Source: Halomonas sp. (GTDB lineage: Bacteria > Pseudomonadota > Gammaproteobacteria > Pseudomonadales > Halomonadaceae). From it: a stretch of DNA of 14,980 nt. Each line of letters begins with the position of its first letter. Position 1 is the stretch's first letter. The notes under the pieces were generated by a model that saw only the letters and a program-made list of their open reading frames with translations, had not been told where the DNA came from and did not search any database. The position numbers and the translations under genes were made by a program. The stretch is from contig PWIZ01000251.1 in assembly GCA_003560175.1 (NCBI GenBank), positions 1-14,980 on the forward strand, in the 5' to 3' direction. This document shows, one piece after another, positions 7,089-13,477 of the stretch.

Positions 7089-7745
7089 ATGAGCCTGATC
7101 GAACAGAGCGTCGGCCGCACCGCCCTGACCCTGCCCGGGGCGACCCGGGTGTTCCGCGACCACAACATCGACTTCTGCTGCGGCGGACGCATCAGCCTGC
7201 GCGAAGCCGCCGAGCGAATCGGCCTGGCCCCCGAGGCCCTGGCCGCCGAGCTCGAAGGGCTGCCAAAAGGCGAGAGCGACGAGCGCGACTGGCGGGAGGC
7301 CAGCAACGACGAACTAATCGACCATATCCTGACCCGCTATCACGACGTCCATCGCCAACAGCTGCCCGAGCTGGTCCGCATGGCCCGTCGCGTCGAACAG
7401 GTCCACGGCGAGCGCGACACCTGCCCCAACGGCCTGGCCGACCTGCTCACCACCATCCACCAGGAGATGGAGAGCCATATGCAGAAGGAGGAACAGATCC
7501 TCTTCCCGATGCTGCGCCGCGGGATGGGCGCCCAGGCCCAGGGCCCCATCGCGGTGATGCGCCACGAGCACGACGATCACGGCGAGAACCTCGAGCAGGT
7601 GCTGGCGCTGACCGACCATATCACCCCGCCCAAGGGCGCCTGCACCACCTGGCGCGCCCTCTACACCGGGCTGCGCGAGTTCCGCGACGACCTGATGCAG
7701 CACATCCACCTGGAGAACAACCTGCTCTTCGAACGCGCCGGCTAG
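7089..7745 (+). CDS. ytfE: RIC / YtfE di-iron protein, repair of Fe-S clusters after NO stress, 218 aa
   Basis: Cytoplasmic hemerythrin-like protein that restores iron-sulphur clusters damaged by NO or peroxide. The ScdA_N (DUF542) domain with its vicinal cysteines, DFCCGG (C30, C31), occupies about 1-60. The hemerythrin-like four-helix domain follows (about 75-215). All six di-iron ligands known in E. coli YtfE (H84, H129, E133, H160, H204, E208) are found one residue later here: H85, H130, E134, H161, H205, E209. Length matches E. coli YtfE. AAGGA (7076-7080) lies 8 nt before the ATG. It stands alone behind a NorR-dependent sigma-54 promoter and is closed by a hairpin. In E. coli, ytfE is controlled by NsrR, so the NorR arrangement is a regulatory difference. 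Confidence 0.95.
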   Translation: MSLIEQSVGRTALTLPGATRVFRDHNIDFCCGGRISLREAAERIGLAPEALAAELEGLPKGESDERDWREASNDELIDHILTRYHDVHRQQLPELVRMARRVEQVHGERDTCPNGLADLLTTIHQEMESHMQKEEQILFPMLRRGMGAQAQGPIAVMRHEHDDHGENLEQVLALTDHITPPKGACTTWRALYTGLREFRDDLMQHIHLENNLLFERAG

Positions 7746-7766
7746 GCGATTCCGTTCCCGCCCGCC

Positions 7767-7790
7767 ACGGCCCCCGACACCGGGGGCCGT
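7767..7790 (+). terminator. Hairpin terminator after the RIC gene
   Basis: A perfect 10-bp stem, ACGGCCCCCG (7767-7776) and CGGGGGCCGT (7781-7790), encloses a 4-base loop. It starts 21 bases after the stop codon. The T-tract is poor (TCCGTTCC), so termination may be leaky. It isolates the NO-induced gene from the ubi operon. Confidence 0.7.
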
Positions 7791-7848
7791 TCCGTTCCAG
7801 GGGGGGTGCCGCCTCTGCGCCTGCCCCGTCATCAAACTCGGAGCCGCC

Positions 7849-7890
7849 ATGATCCGCGTCAAAAGGCCATGGGGGATAGTCGACTAGCAT
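7849..7890 (+). promoter_or_regulatory. FNR/ANR-type box and -10 element of the ubiU operon
   Basis: ATGAT-CCGC-GTCAA (7849-7862) matches the FNR consensus TTGAT-N4-ATCAA at 8 of 10 defined bases and keeps the TGAT/TCAA-type core. Its centre (7855.5) is 41.5 bp upstream of about 7897. A -10 hexamer TAGCAT (7885-7890) fits exactly that start, giving class II activator geometry and a leader of about 24 nt. E. coli ubiUV is FNR-activated, which agrees. The rest of this 130-base gap shows nothing else clear. Confidence 0.6.
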
Positions 7891-7920
7891 GGTTGGGATT
7901 TCCACCACAGGAGGCTCACC

Positions 7921-8916
7921 ATGGAGCTCGTCTGCCCCGCCGGCAACCTGCCCGCCCTGAAGCGCGCCGTGGACGAAGGGGCCGATGCCGTCTACTTCGG
8001 CTTCCAGAACAGCACCAACGCCCGCCAGTTCGCCGGGCTCAACTTCACCGACAAGCGCGCCCGGGAGGGCATCGACTACGCCCACGCCCGGGGCAAGCGG
8101 GTCTTCTGCGCCATCAACACCTACCCGCAGCCGGATGGCTGGGCCATGTGGACCCGCGCCGTGGACCAGGCTGCGGAGCTGGGCGTCGACGCGCTGATCC
8201 TGGCCGACATGGGACTGCTCGACTACGCCACCCGCCGCCACCCGGATCTCGCCCGCCACCTCTCGGTGCAGGGCTCGGCGACGAGTCACGAGGCGCTGCG
8301 CTTCTATCACGACCAGTTCGGCATCAAGCGCGCCGTGCTGCCGCGGGTGCTCTCCATCACCCAGGTGCGCGACCTGGCAAAACAGAGCCCAGTGGAGCTG
8401 GAGGTGTTCGCCTTCGGCAGCCTCTGCATCATGGCCGAGGGACGCTGTTATCTCTCGTCGTACCTCACCGGCGAATCGCCCAACACCCGCGGCGTCTGTT
8501 CGCCCGCGGCCCATGTGCGCTGGGAGCAGACCCCGAAAGGGCTGGAGTCGCGCCTCAATGGCGTGCTGATCGACCGCTATGGCGAGGGCGAGAATGCCGG
8601 CTACCCCACCCTGTGCAAGGGGCGCTTCGAGGTGGGGGGTGAGACCTACCACGCCATTGAGGAGCCCACCAGTCTCAACACCCTGGAGCTGCTGCCGGAG
8701 CTCCGGGAACTGGGCATCAGCGCGGTGAAGATCGAGGGCCGCCAGCGCAGCCCGGCCTATGTGTCGAAGGTCGCCGGCATCTGGCGCCAGGCCCTGGATC
8801 GCCTGGAGCGCGCCCCCGGCCGCTTCCACGTCGAGCCCGCCTGGATGAGCGGCCTCGGCGAGGTTTCCGAAGGCAGCACCACCACCCTGGGCGCCTACGA
8901 GCGCCGCTGGAAATAG
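7921..8916 (+). CDS. ubiU: UbiU, oxygen-independent ubiquinone hydroxylation protein (peptidase U32 family), 331 aa
   Basis: UbiU acts with UbiV, each carrying a [4Fe-4S] cluster, to hydroxylate ubiquinone precursors without O2, using prephenate as hydroxyl donor in the E. coli system. Despite the U32 peptidase name it is not expected to be a protease. Length (331) equals E. coli UbiU, and the four cluster cysteines fall at exactly the same positions: C169, C176, C193 and C232. The N-terminal U32 signature is visible (ELVCPAGNLPALKRAVDEGA). AGGAGG (7909-7914) sits 6 nt before the ATG. First gene of a tight operon with ubiV and a radical SAM gene. Its partner ubiT (SCP2-domain lipid carrier) is absent from the window. 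Confidence 0.95.
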   Translation: MELVCPAGNLPALKRAVDEGADAVYFGFQNSTNARQFAGLNFTDKRAREGIDYAHARGKRVFCAINTYPQPDGWAMWTRAVDQAAELGVDALILADMGLLDYATRRHPDLARHLSVQGSATSHEALRFYHDQFGIKRAVLPRVLSITQVRDLAKQSPVELEVFAFGSLCIMAEGRCYLSSYLTGESPNTRGVCSPAAHVRWEQTPKGLESRLNGVLIDRYGEGENAGYPTLCKGRFEVGGETYHAIEEPTSLNTLELLPELRELGISAVKIEGRQRSPAYVSKVAGIWRQALDRLERAPGRFHVEPAWMSGLGEVSEGSTTTLGAYERRWK

Positions 8917-8926
8917 GAGAGAGCCC

Positions 8927-9847
8927 ATGTCCGCCACCCCCACGCTCCAGCTGTCGCTCGGTCCGGTGCTCTTCTACTGGACCCGCGAGCACTACGCCGA
9001 CTTCTACCGCGAGGCCGCCGACTGGCCCGTCGAGATCATTCACCTGGGCGAGTCGGTCTGCTCGCGGCGCCGCGACATGAAACTCGACGACTGGTTGGGG
9101 CTAGGGCGCGAGCTGGCCCAGAGCGGCAAGCAGGTAGTGCTGTCCAGCCAGACCCTGATCGAGTCCGAGGCCGACCTGCGCGACCTGCGCAAGCTCTGCG
9201 ACAACGGCGAATTCCTGGTCGAGGCCAACGACCAAAGCGCCCTGCAGTGCCTCTCGGCGGCGGGCCAGCCCTTTGTGGCCGGCGCGTCGCTCAACCTTTA
9301 CAACCCCGCCACACTCTCGGTGCTGGCCCGTGTCGGCATGCAGCGCTGGCAGGCCCCGGTAGAAATGTCGAAGGACGACCTGGCGAGGCTGCTGGCCGAC
9401 TGCCGCGAACAGGGACTCGAGGTGCCCTGCGAGGTGTTCGCCTACGGCCACCTGCCACTGGCCTGGTCGTCGCGTTGCTTCACCGCACGCCGCTACCAGA
9501 AGCCCAAGGATCGCTGCCAGTTCGTCTGCCAGAAGCATCCGGAGGGCCTCGCCCTGCGTACCCAGGAGGCGGACCAGGTGTTCACCCTCAACGGGATCCA
9601 GACCCTCTCCGGCGCCTGCCAGGACCTGCGCCACGAGCTGGCGGGCATGGCCGAGATGGGCGCCAGGATCGCTCGGCTGAGCCCGCGCCCCGAGGGCATG
9701 GCCGAGGTGGTTGCCGACTTCGATGCGGCCCGCCGCGGCGAGCTCCCCGCCCCCAACCCACTCGCCCTGGTCGAGGCCGAGATCTGCGACGGCTACTGGC
9801 ACGGCCGCCCCGGCATGGACCACAGCCGGGCGCCCCTCCCAGGATAA
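8927..9847 (+). CDS. ubiV: UbiV, oxygen-independent ubiquinone hydroxylation protein (peptidase U32 family), 306 aa
   Basis: Partner of UbiU in a heterodimer required for anaerobic ubiquinone synthesis. The four [4Fe-4S] cysteines of E. coli UbiV (C39, C180, C193, C197) correspond to C45, C184, C197 and C201; the last two keep the CxxxC spacing (CQFVC). The CFTARRYQKPKDRC stretch is typical of UbiV. It is about 14 residues longer than the E. coli protein, at both ends. The AGGAGA ribosome binding site (8915-8920) overlaps the ubiU stop, with only 10 bases between the genes, so the two are surely cotranscribed. The C-terminal tail after about residue 290 (WHGRPGMDHSRAPLPG) is Pro/Gly-rich and probably flexible. 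Confidence 0.95.
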   Translation: MSATPTLQLSLGPVLFYWTREHYADFYREAADWPVEIIHLGESVCSRRRDMKLDDWLGLGRELAQSGKQVVLSSQTLIESEADLRDLRKLCDNGEFLVEANDQSALQCLSAAGQPFVAGASLNLYNPATLSVLARVGMQRWQAPVEMSKDDLARLLADCREQGLEVPCEVFAYGHLPLAWSSRCFTARRYQKPKDRCQFVCQKHPEGLALRTQEADQVFTLNGIQTLSGACQDLRHELAGMAEMGARIARLSPRPEGMAEVVADFDAARRGELPAPNPLALVEAEICDGYWHGRPGMDHSRAPLPG

Positions 9848-9855
9848 TCACTGCC

Positions 9856-10593
9856 ATGATGCCGCTACTCACCACTTTCGATGCCGAGATTCGCCTACCC
9901 ATCGCCGGCTTCGACGCCCGGGATGATCACGCCCTGCCGGGCAAACGAGCCGCGGTGGTCCACCTTCAGGGCTGCCCGCTTGCGTGCGGCTACTGCGAGA
10001 CCGCAAGCCGCATGGGACCAGCGCGGCGCGGCATGGTGGGGGAGTGGGAGGCCATCGAATCGCTGCTCGCCGCCCGGGGCGGCGAGATCGACGCGGTGGT
10101 GTTCAGCGGTGGCGAGCCCACCCTCCACGCCGATCTGGCAGATGCCGCCGACGCCTGCCGCGCCTTGGGCCTGGCGGTGGGGCTGCACACCGCCGGTGCC
10201 TACCCGGAGCGCCTGGAGCATCTGCTGCCGCGGCTCGACTGGGTGGCGCTGGACGCCAAGGGACGCGGCGCCGACTTCGACCGCATCGGCGGGCGACGCG
10301 GCATCTGGCAGCGCCATGCCCGCAGCCTGTCGCTGCTGCTGGAGAGCGACGTCCCCTTCGAGTGCCGTACCACGGTGCACTGGCGCGATTTCACCCTGGA
10401 GGCGCTCGAACGGCTGGCCATGACCCTGGCCGACTGCGGCGTGCGCCGCTACGTCATTCAGCCGGCACGGCTGGAGCGCTGTCTGGACCCTGCCTACTGC
10501 GAGCCGGTGGACGATGCCCCGTCCCGTGAAGCCCTGGAGACTCTGGTCAGGCGACTCAGGCGCCACTTCACATCCGTCGAGCTCCGGGGATGA
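9856..10593 (+). CDS. Radical SAM protein of the NrdG2 type (annotated anaerobic RNR-activating protein), 245 aa
   Basis: The radical SAM cluster motif CxxxCxxC is present as CPLACGYC (C40, C44, C47), with GGEP (85-88) for SAM binding. The later segments HTAGAYPERL (111-120) and DWVALDAKG (128-136) match the NrdG2-type family that usually makes the glycyl radical of class III reductase NrdD. Oddities: true NrdG proteins normally have CHN at the third cysteine, but here it is CET. No nrdD is near, while a class II reductase lies downstream. The gene follows ubiV by 8 bases with AGGA (9841-9844) overlapping the ubiV end. QueE also carries LQGCP...CDT, but the rest fits NrdG2 better. It could activate a distant NrdD or serve another anaerobic step; its job is not settled. 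Confidence 0.8.
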   Translation: MMPLLTTFDAEIRLPIAGFDARDDHALPGKRAAVVHLQGCPLACGYCETASRMGPARRGMVGEWEAIESLLAARGGEIDAVVFSGGEPTLHADLADAADACRALGLAVGLHTAGAYPERLEHLLPRLDWVALDAKGRGADFDRIGGRRGIWQRHARSLSLLLESDVPFECRTTVHWRDFTLEALERLAMTLADCGVRRYVIQPARLERCLDPAYCEPVDDAPSREALETLVRRLRRHFTSVELRG

Positions 10594-10617
10594 TGCGGAA
10601 AAACAAAGCGAGCCATC

Positions 10618-11751
10618 ATGTATCTGACGCTGGTTGATCTTCTGCTGGCCACCAGCATCATCCAGTCACTGGGCCTGGCCGCCTTCCTGCTATTGCCCGA
10701 GACGTTCCGGCTGATCAGCAACCGCCTGCTGGCCGTTAGCGTCCTGGCGTTCGCGGCCAGCCTGAGCGAGGTTTTCCTCTATTCCACTGGACTGGCTCTT
10801 CAGCACCCGAACCTGGCCTACCTGGGCAGTCTGGTCGGTCTGCTCCAAGCAAGCCTGCTCTACCTCTATGCCCAGTCACTGATGTATCGCGACTTCCGCC
10901 TGTTGCCTAGGCACGTCGTGCATACCCTGCTGTTCGGGGTCGTGTTGGCGATTTTCCTGGTGGAGTACTACCTGAAGCCCAGCGAGGTGAAACTGCAGAT
11001 CCTGCTGAGCCGCGACCACCCGAGTGTTCTCACCTCCCCGCTGCTCGCCGCAGCCATACACTTGGTCTTCCTGGGCTACCTCTGGGCCACCATTCGAGCG
11101 CTCAGCCGCTTCGGCACCACGGTACGCCGGCTTTTCTCCAACCTGGAGAACAAGCAGCTGGCCTGGCTCCGCACACTGTTGATCGGCTACGCCTTTGTCT
11201 GGACCATCAGCCTGCTCTACTGCCTCTCCGCTCATGTCTTCAAGAGCAGCGCAAGCGCCCTCTGGGTCTCCACTATCGGCGCGATCACCGGCTTCCTATT
11301 TATCAACTATCTGATCATCAATGCCCTTCGCCAGCCCGTCATCTTCTCGGTGCTGAGTGCCGAGCAGGCGCGCCTTGCGCAGGGCGAGGACGACCTGAGC
11401 CCGCCAGATAAAGAAGTGGACGGCGCACTACTCCGGCGCCTCGCCACCCACATGATAGAGACCAGGCCCTATCTGGACGCCAACCTGACGGTGGAGCAGC
11501 TGGCCCGGCAACTCGGCGCGCCTACCCGCGCGCTGTCACGAGCCATCAACCACGGGCTGGAGAAGAACTTCTTCGAGTTCGTCAGCGACTACCGCATCGC
11601 CGAGGCCTGCCGTCAGCTGAAAACCGCCAAAGCCGGCACCACCATCCTGCAGGTGATGTATGACTCGGGCTTCAACTCCAAGTCGGTGTTCAACACGGCC
11701 TTCAAGAAGGCCATCGGCATGACCCCCAGCGACTATCGCGTCCGCTCGTAG
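10618..11751 (+). CDS. Membrane-bound AraC-family regulator with seven helices, 377 aa
   Basis: Seven hydrophobic segments are visible at about residues 4-26, 36-58, 66-88, 97-118, 140-163, 185-207 and 213-236, followed by a linker and a C-terminal AraC-type DNA-binding domain (about 268-377). The domain has a first helix-turn-helix (TVEQLARQLGAPTRALSRAI) and the family end signature GFNSKSVFNTAFKKAIGMTP (351-370). This is a one-component sensor architecture: a membrane signal is presumably passed directly to DNA. Ligand unknown. The start is 24 bases after the radical SAM gene with only a weak ribosome binding site (AAAGCGAG region), so it may be partly read from the ubi operon. By eye its codons are less GC-rich than those of its neighbours. 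The likely target is the adjacent DUF6448-like gene. Confidence 0.88.
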   Translation: MYLTLVDLLLATSIIQSLGLAAFLLLPETFRLISNRLLAVSVLAFAASLSEVFLYSTGLALQHPNLAYLGSLVGLLQASLLYLYAQSLMYRDFRLLPRHVVHTLLFGVVLAIFLVEYYLKPSEVKLQILLSRDHPSVLTSPLLAAAIHLVFLGYLWATIRALSRFGTTVRRLFSNLENKQLAWLRTLLIGYAFVWTISLLYCLSAHVFKSSASALWVSTIGAITGFLFINYLIINALRQPVIFSVLSAEQARLAQGEDDLSPPDKEVDGALLRRLATHMIETRPYLDANLTVEQLARQLGAPTRALSRAINHGLEKNFFEFVSDYRIAEACRQLKTAKAGTTILQVMYDSGFNSKSVFNTAFKKAIGMTPSDYRVRS

Positions 11752-11784
11752 CCGCTCGCCACACTAATCACCCCGCCCCTTCGG

Positions 11785-11928
11785 AGTTCGACTTCCCGAA
11801 CCCCAAATAAAGAACCATCAGGACACTGATCTCAAAGGATTTCCAAGGAAGTTCGACCTCAGGCTTTCGAACGACGCCGAAGTCTCGACTCCCTAGCATG
11901 GAGGCACAGTCGAGTTGCAGCTCGACTG
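11785..11928 (+). promoter_or_regulatory. Cluster of TCGAC(T/C) motifs and an inverted repeat upstream of the DUF6448-like gene
   Basis: This sits in a 206-base gene-free stretch (11752-11957). AGTTCGACTT (11785-11794), AGTTCGACCT (11850-11859), AGTCTCGACT (11881-11890) and AGCTCGACTG (11919-11928) share a TCGAC(T/C) core. The last is the right arm of a perfect inverted repeat, CAGTCGAG (11907-11914) and CTCGACTG (11921-11928), with a 6-base loop. A possible -10, TAGCAT (11894-11899), has no good -35, which would suit activator dependence. The motifs could be binding sites for the AraC-type regulator next door. Alternatively the inverted repeat is a hairpin at the start of the leader RNA. Confidence 0.4.
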
Positions 11929-11957
11929 GCCCATCCACGACTTTGGAGCAAGACACC

Positions 11958-12551
11958 ATGACACTGCCACTTCGTAAGCACCTCCTGGCCATCATTACTA
12001 CTTCCGCCCTTGCCCTGCCGCTGGCCACCCCGGCGTTCGCCCACTGCGACGCCATGGACGGTCCGGTGATCACGGAAGCGCAGCTGGCACTGGACTCGGG
12101 CGATATCACGCCGGTTCTCAAGTGGATCCCCGCAGAGAATGAAGCAGAGCTCGCGTCCAAGTTCGACAAGACCCTCGAGGTGCGCGCCCTCGGTGACAAT
12201 GCCCAGGAGCTGGCCGACCAGCAGTTCTTCGCCAAGCTGGTAGAAATTCACCGCGCTTATGAAGGCGCCCCCTTCAACGGCATCAAGCCGGCTGGCGAGA
12301 TAGACCCCGCCGTTCAATTGGCCGACCAAGCGCTGGAAGAGGGCAATATCGACGACTTCCTGGCGCGCATTGTCGAGAATTTCGAACAGAAGGCTCGCTC
12401 AGCCTTCGAGACCACCCTGGCAGCCAAGCAACAAGCGGGCGATGACCCCGAGATGGGGCGTGAGTTCGTCGAGCACTATGTGCACTACGTTCACTATTTG
12501 GAGGATGTACACAATGTGATCGCTGGCAACGGCAGCTCACACATCCATTGA
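11958..12551 (+). CDS. Exported DUF6448-like protein of unknown function, 197 aa
   Basis: A classical signal peptide is present: basic start (MTLPLRKH), hydrophobic core, and an AFA cleavage site after about residue 28, so the mature protein begins HCDAMDGPV. That N-terminus with His, Cys and Asp resembles the DUF6448 family as I recall it; no function is known to me. The mature chain is acidic and helical, and its C-terminal 40 residues are rich in histidine (EHYVHYVHYLEDVHN and a final HIH), which suggests metal or haem binding (inference). The ATG at 11958 is chosen over an in-frame ATG at 11898 because GGAG (11945-11948) precedes it by 9 nt and only this start gives a signal peptide. It lies behind a membrane AraC-type regulator. 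Confidence 0.8.
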   Translation: MTLPLRKHLLAIITTSALALPLATPAFAHCDAMDGPVITEAQLALDSGDITPVLKWIPAENEAELASKFDKTLEVRALGDNAQELADQQFFAKLVEIHRAYEGAPFNGIKPAGEIDPAVQLADQALEEGNIDDFLARIVENFEQKARSAFETTLAAKQQAGDDPEMGREFVEHYVHYVHYLEDVHNVIAGNGSSHIH

Positions 12552-12571
12552 CCACCAGCACCCAGAAACGC

Positions 12572-12607
12572 CATCGCCCCGGGCCACTCGCGTGACCCGG
12601 GGCGATG
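12572..12607. terminator. Bidirectional terminator hairpin between convergent genes
   Basis: A perfect 12-bp stem, CATCGCCCCGGG (12572-12583) and CCCGGGGCGATG (12596-12607), encloses a 12-base loop. It lies 20 bases after the DUF6448-like stop and 63 bases beyond the nrdJb stop on the other strand. On the minus strand a short TTTC follows; T-tracts are weak on both sides. Confidence 0.7.
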
Positions 12608-12670
12608 CGCTTCCTGCGATGGCCCGTCAGCGCCCGGCGCTTGCCCGAGCAGTGGTGGAACCCACGGAAG

Positions 12671-13423
12671 TTACCCGCACTTGGACCAGCCGCAGCCGGC
12701 ATAGCAGGTGGGGCAGCCGTCCATCATGATCAGCTCGCCGTTGCACTCCGGGCAGTGGCCGACCACGGTGGGGCCGTCGCCCTTGGCATGATCGGCATGC
12801 TGAGCCTTGCGCTCGGCCTGCTCGATCTCCTCCGCGGTGGGCGGATGCCACAGATGGCCGCTGGCCTGGCGCTGGGCGTAGCGGGCCACCAGCTCCTCCA
12901 CCGGCACCTGGTTGCCGTCCTGGTCCAGGAAACCGCGACGAAAGAGGATCTGCTGGATCGACCAGGCGATGGCTGCCACCTCGGAGTCGTGGAACATCGG
13001 CTTGCCCCAGCGGTTCATGCCGCAGCGCACCAGGCCCTTGTCCCAGGCCACCTTGCGCAGGTCGGCCACCGCCTGGGTGACGTAGCCGCCCCGGGCGGCC
13101 AGTGACAGGCTGCGCATGGTGGCGGTGATCCATTGGTGCTCGCTGGAGAGCTGGCCGGAGGGGAAAAAGAACTCCACCGGGCGTTCGACCACCACCCGCT
13201 GTCCGCCAAGCACACCCTCCACGGGCATGAAGGAGACCAGCAGGTAGACCTTCTTGCGCCCCTCGGCGCCGACGTAGGAGATCTTCTCGGAAACCGCCTC
13301 CAGGGTGCCTTCGGGACGCGAGGGAATGCGCACCGTCAGCGGGTTCTCCTCGGGCAACGGCGGCTCTTCCACCGCCTTCTTGACGCTGTAGGAAACGATC
13401 TTGGACGTGATCTCGACGGCCAT
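12671..13423 (-). CDS. nrdJb: NrdJb, C-terminal subunit of split class II ribonucleotide reductase, 250 aa
   Basis: In Pseudomonas aeruginosa the B12-dependent ribonucleotide reductase is encoded by two genes, nrdJa (catalytic) and nrdJb. This protein corresponds to the latter, equivalent to the C-terminal part of one-piece NrdJ. The central part (about 85-165) resembles the TSCPD domain of NrdJ C-termini. The tail is a cysteine-rich zinc-ribbon-like module: C224, C227, C237, C240, then C244 and C249 in CGWSKCG. The last cysteines probably relay electrons to the active site. The ATG at 13423 is preceded by GGAGG (13433-13437 region). It follows nrdJa by 54 bases on the same strand and ends at the shared bidirectional hairpin. 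Confidence 0.88.
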   Translation of the reverse strand: MAVEITSKIVSYSVKKAVEEPPLPEENPLTVRIPSRPEGTLEAVSEKISYVGAEGRKKVYLLVSFMPVEGVLGGQRVVVERPVEFFFPSGQLSSEHQWITATMRSLSLAARGGYVTQAVADLRKVAWDKGLVRCGMNRWGKPMFHDSEVAAIAWSIQQILFRRGFLDQDGNQVPVEELVARYAQRQASGHLWHPPTAEEIEQAERKAQHADHAKGDGPTVVGHCPECNGELIMMDGCPTCYAGCGWSKCG

Positions 13424-13477
13424 CAGGAGGCTCCTCCGATAAGTTGGTGATTGACGCTCAACAGCAGGTGGAACGGC

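Noticed and set aside
7621..8943. 440-residue open frame on the minus strand opposite ubiU and the RIC end
   Set aside because: It lies antisense to ubiU, whose cluster cysteines are exactly conserved; composition is that of a shadow frame.
9856..10593. Identification of the radical SAM gene as QueE (7-carboxy-7-deazaguanine synthase)
   Set aside because: The LQGCP...C(E)T stretch is QueE-like, but the HTAGAYPERL and DWVALDAKG segments and overall length fit NrdG2-type proteins.
11898..11957. Upstream ATG (11898) for the DUF6448-like gene
   Set aside because: It would put 20 residues before the signal peptide, runs through the inverted repeat and lacks a good ribosome binding site.
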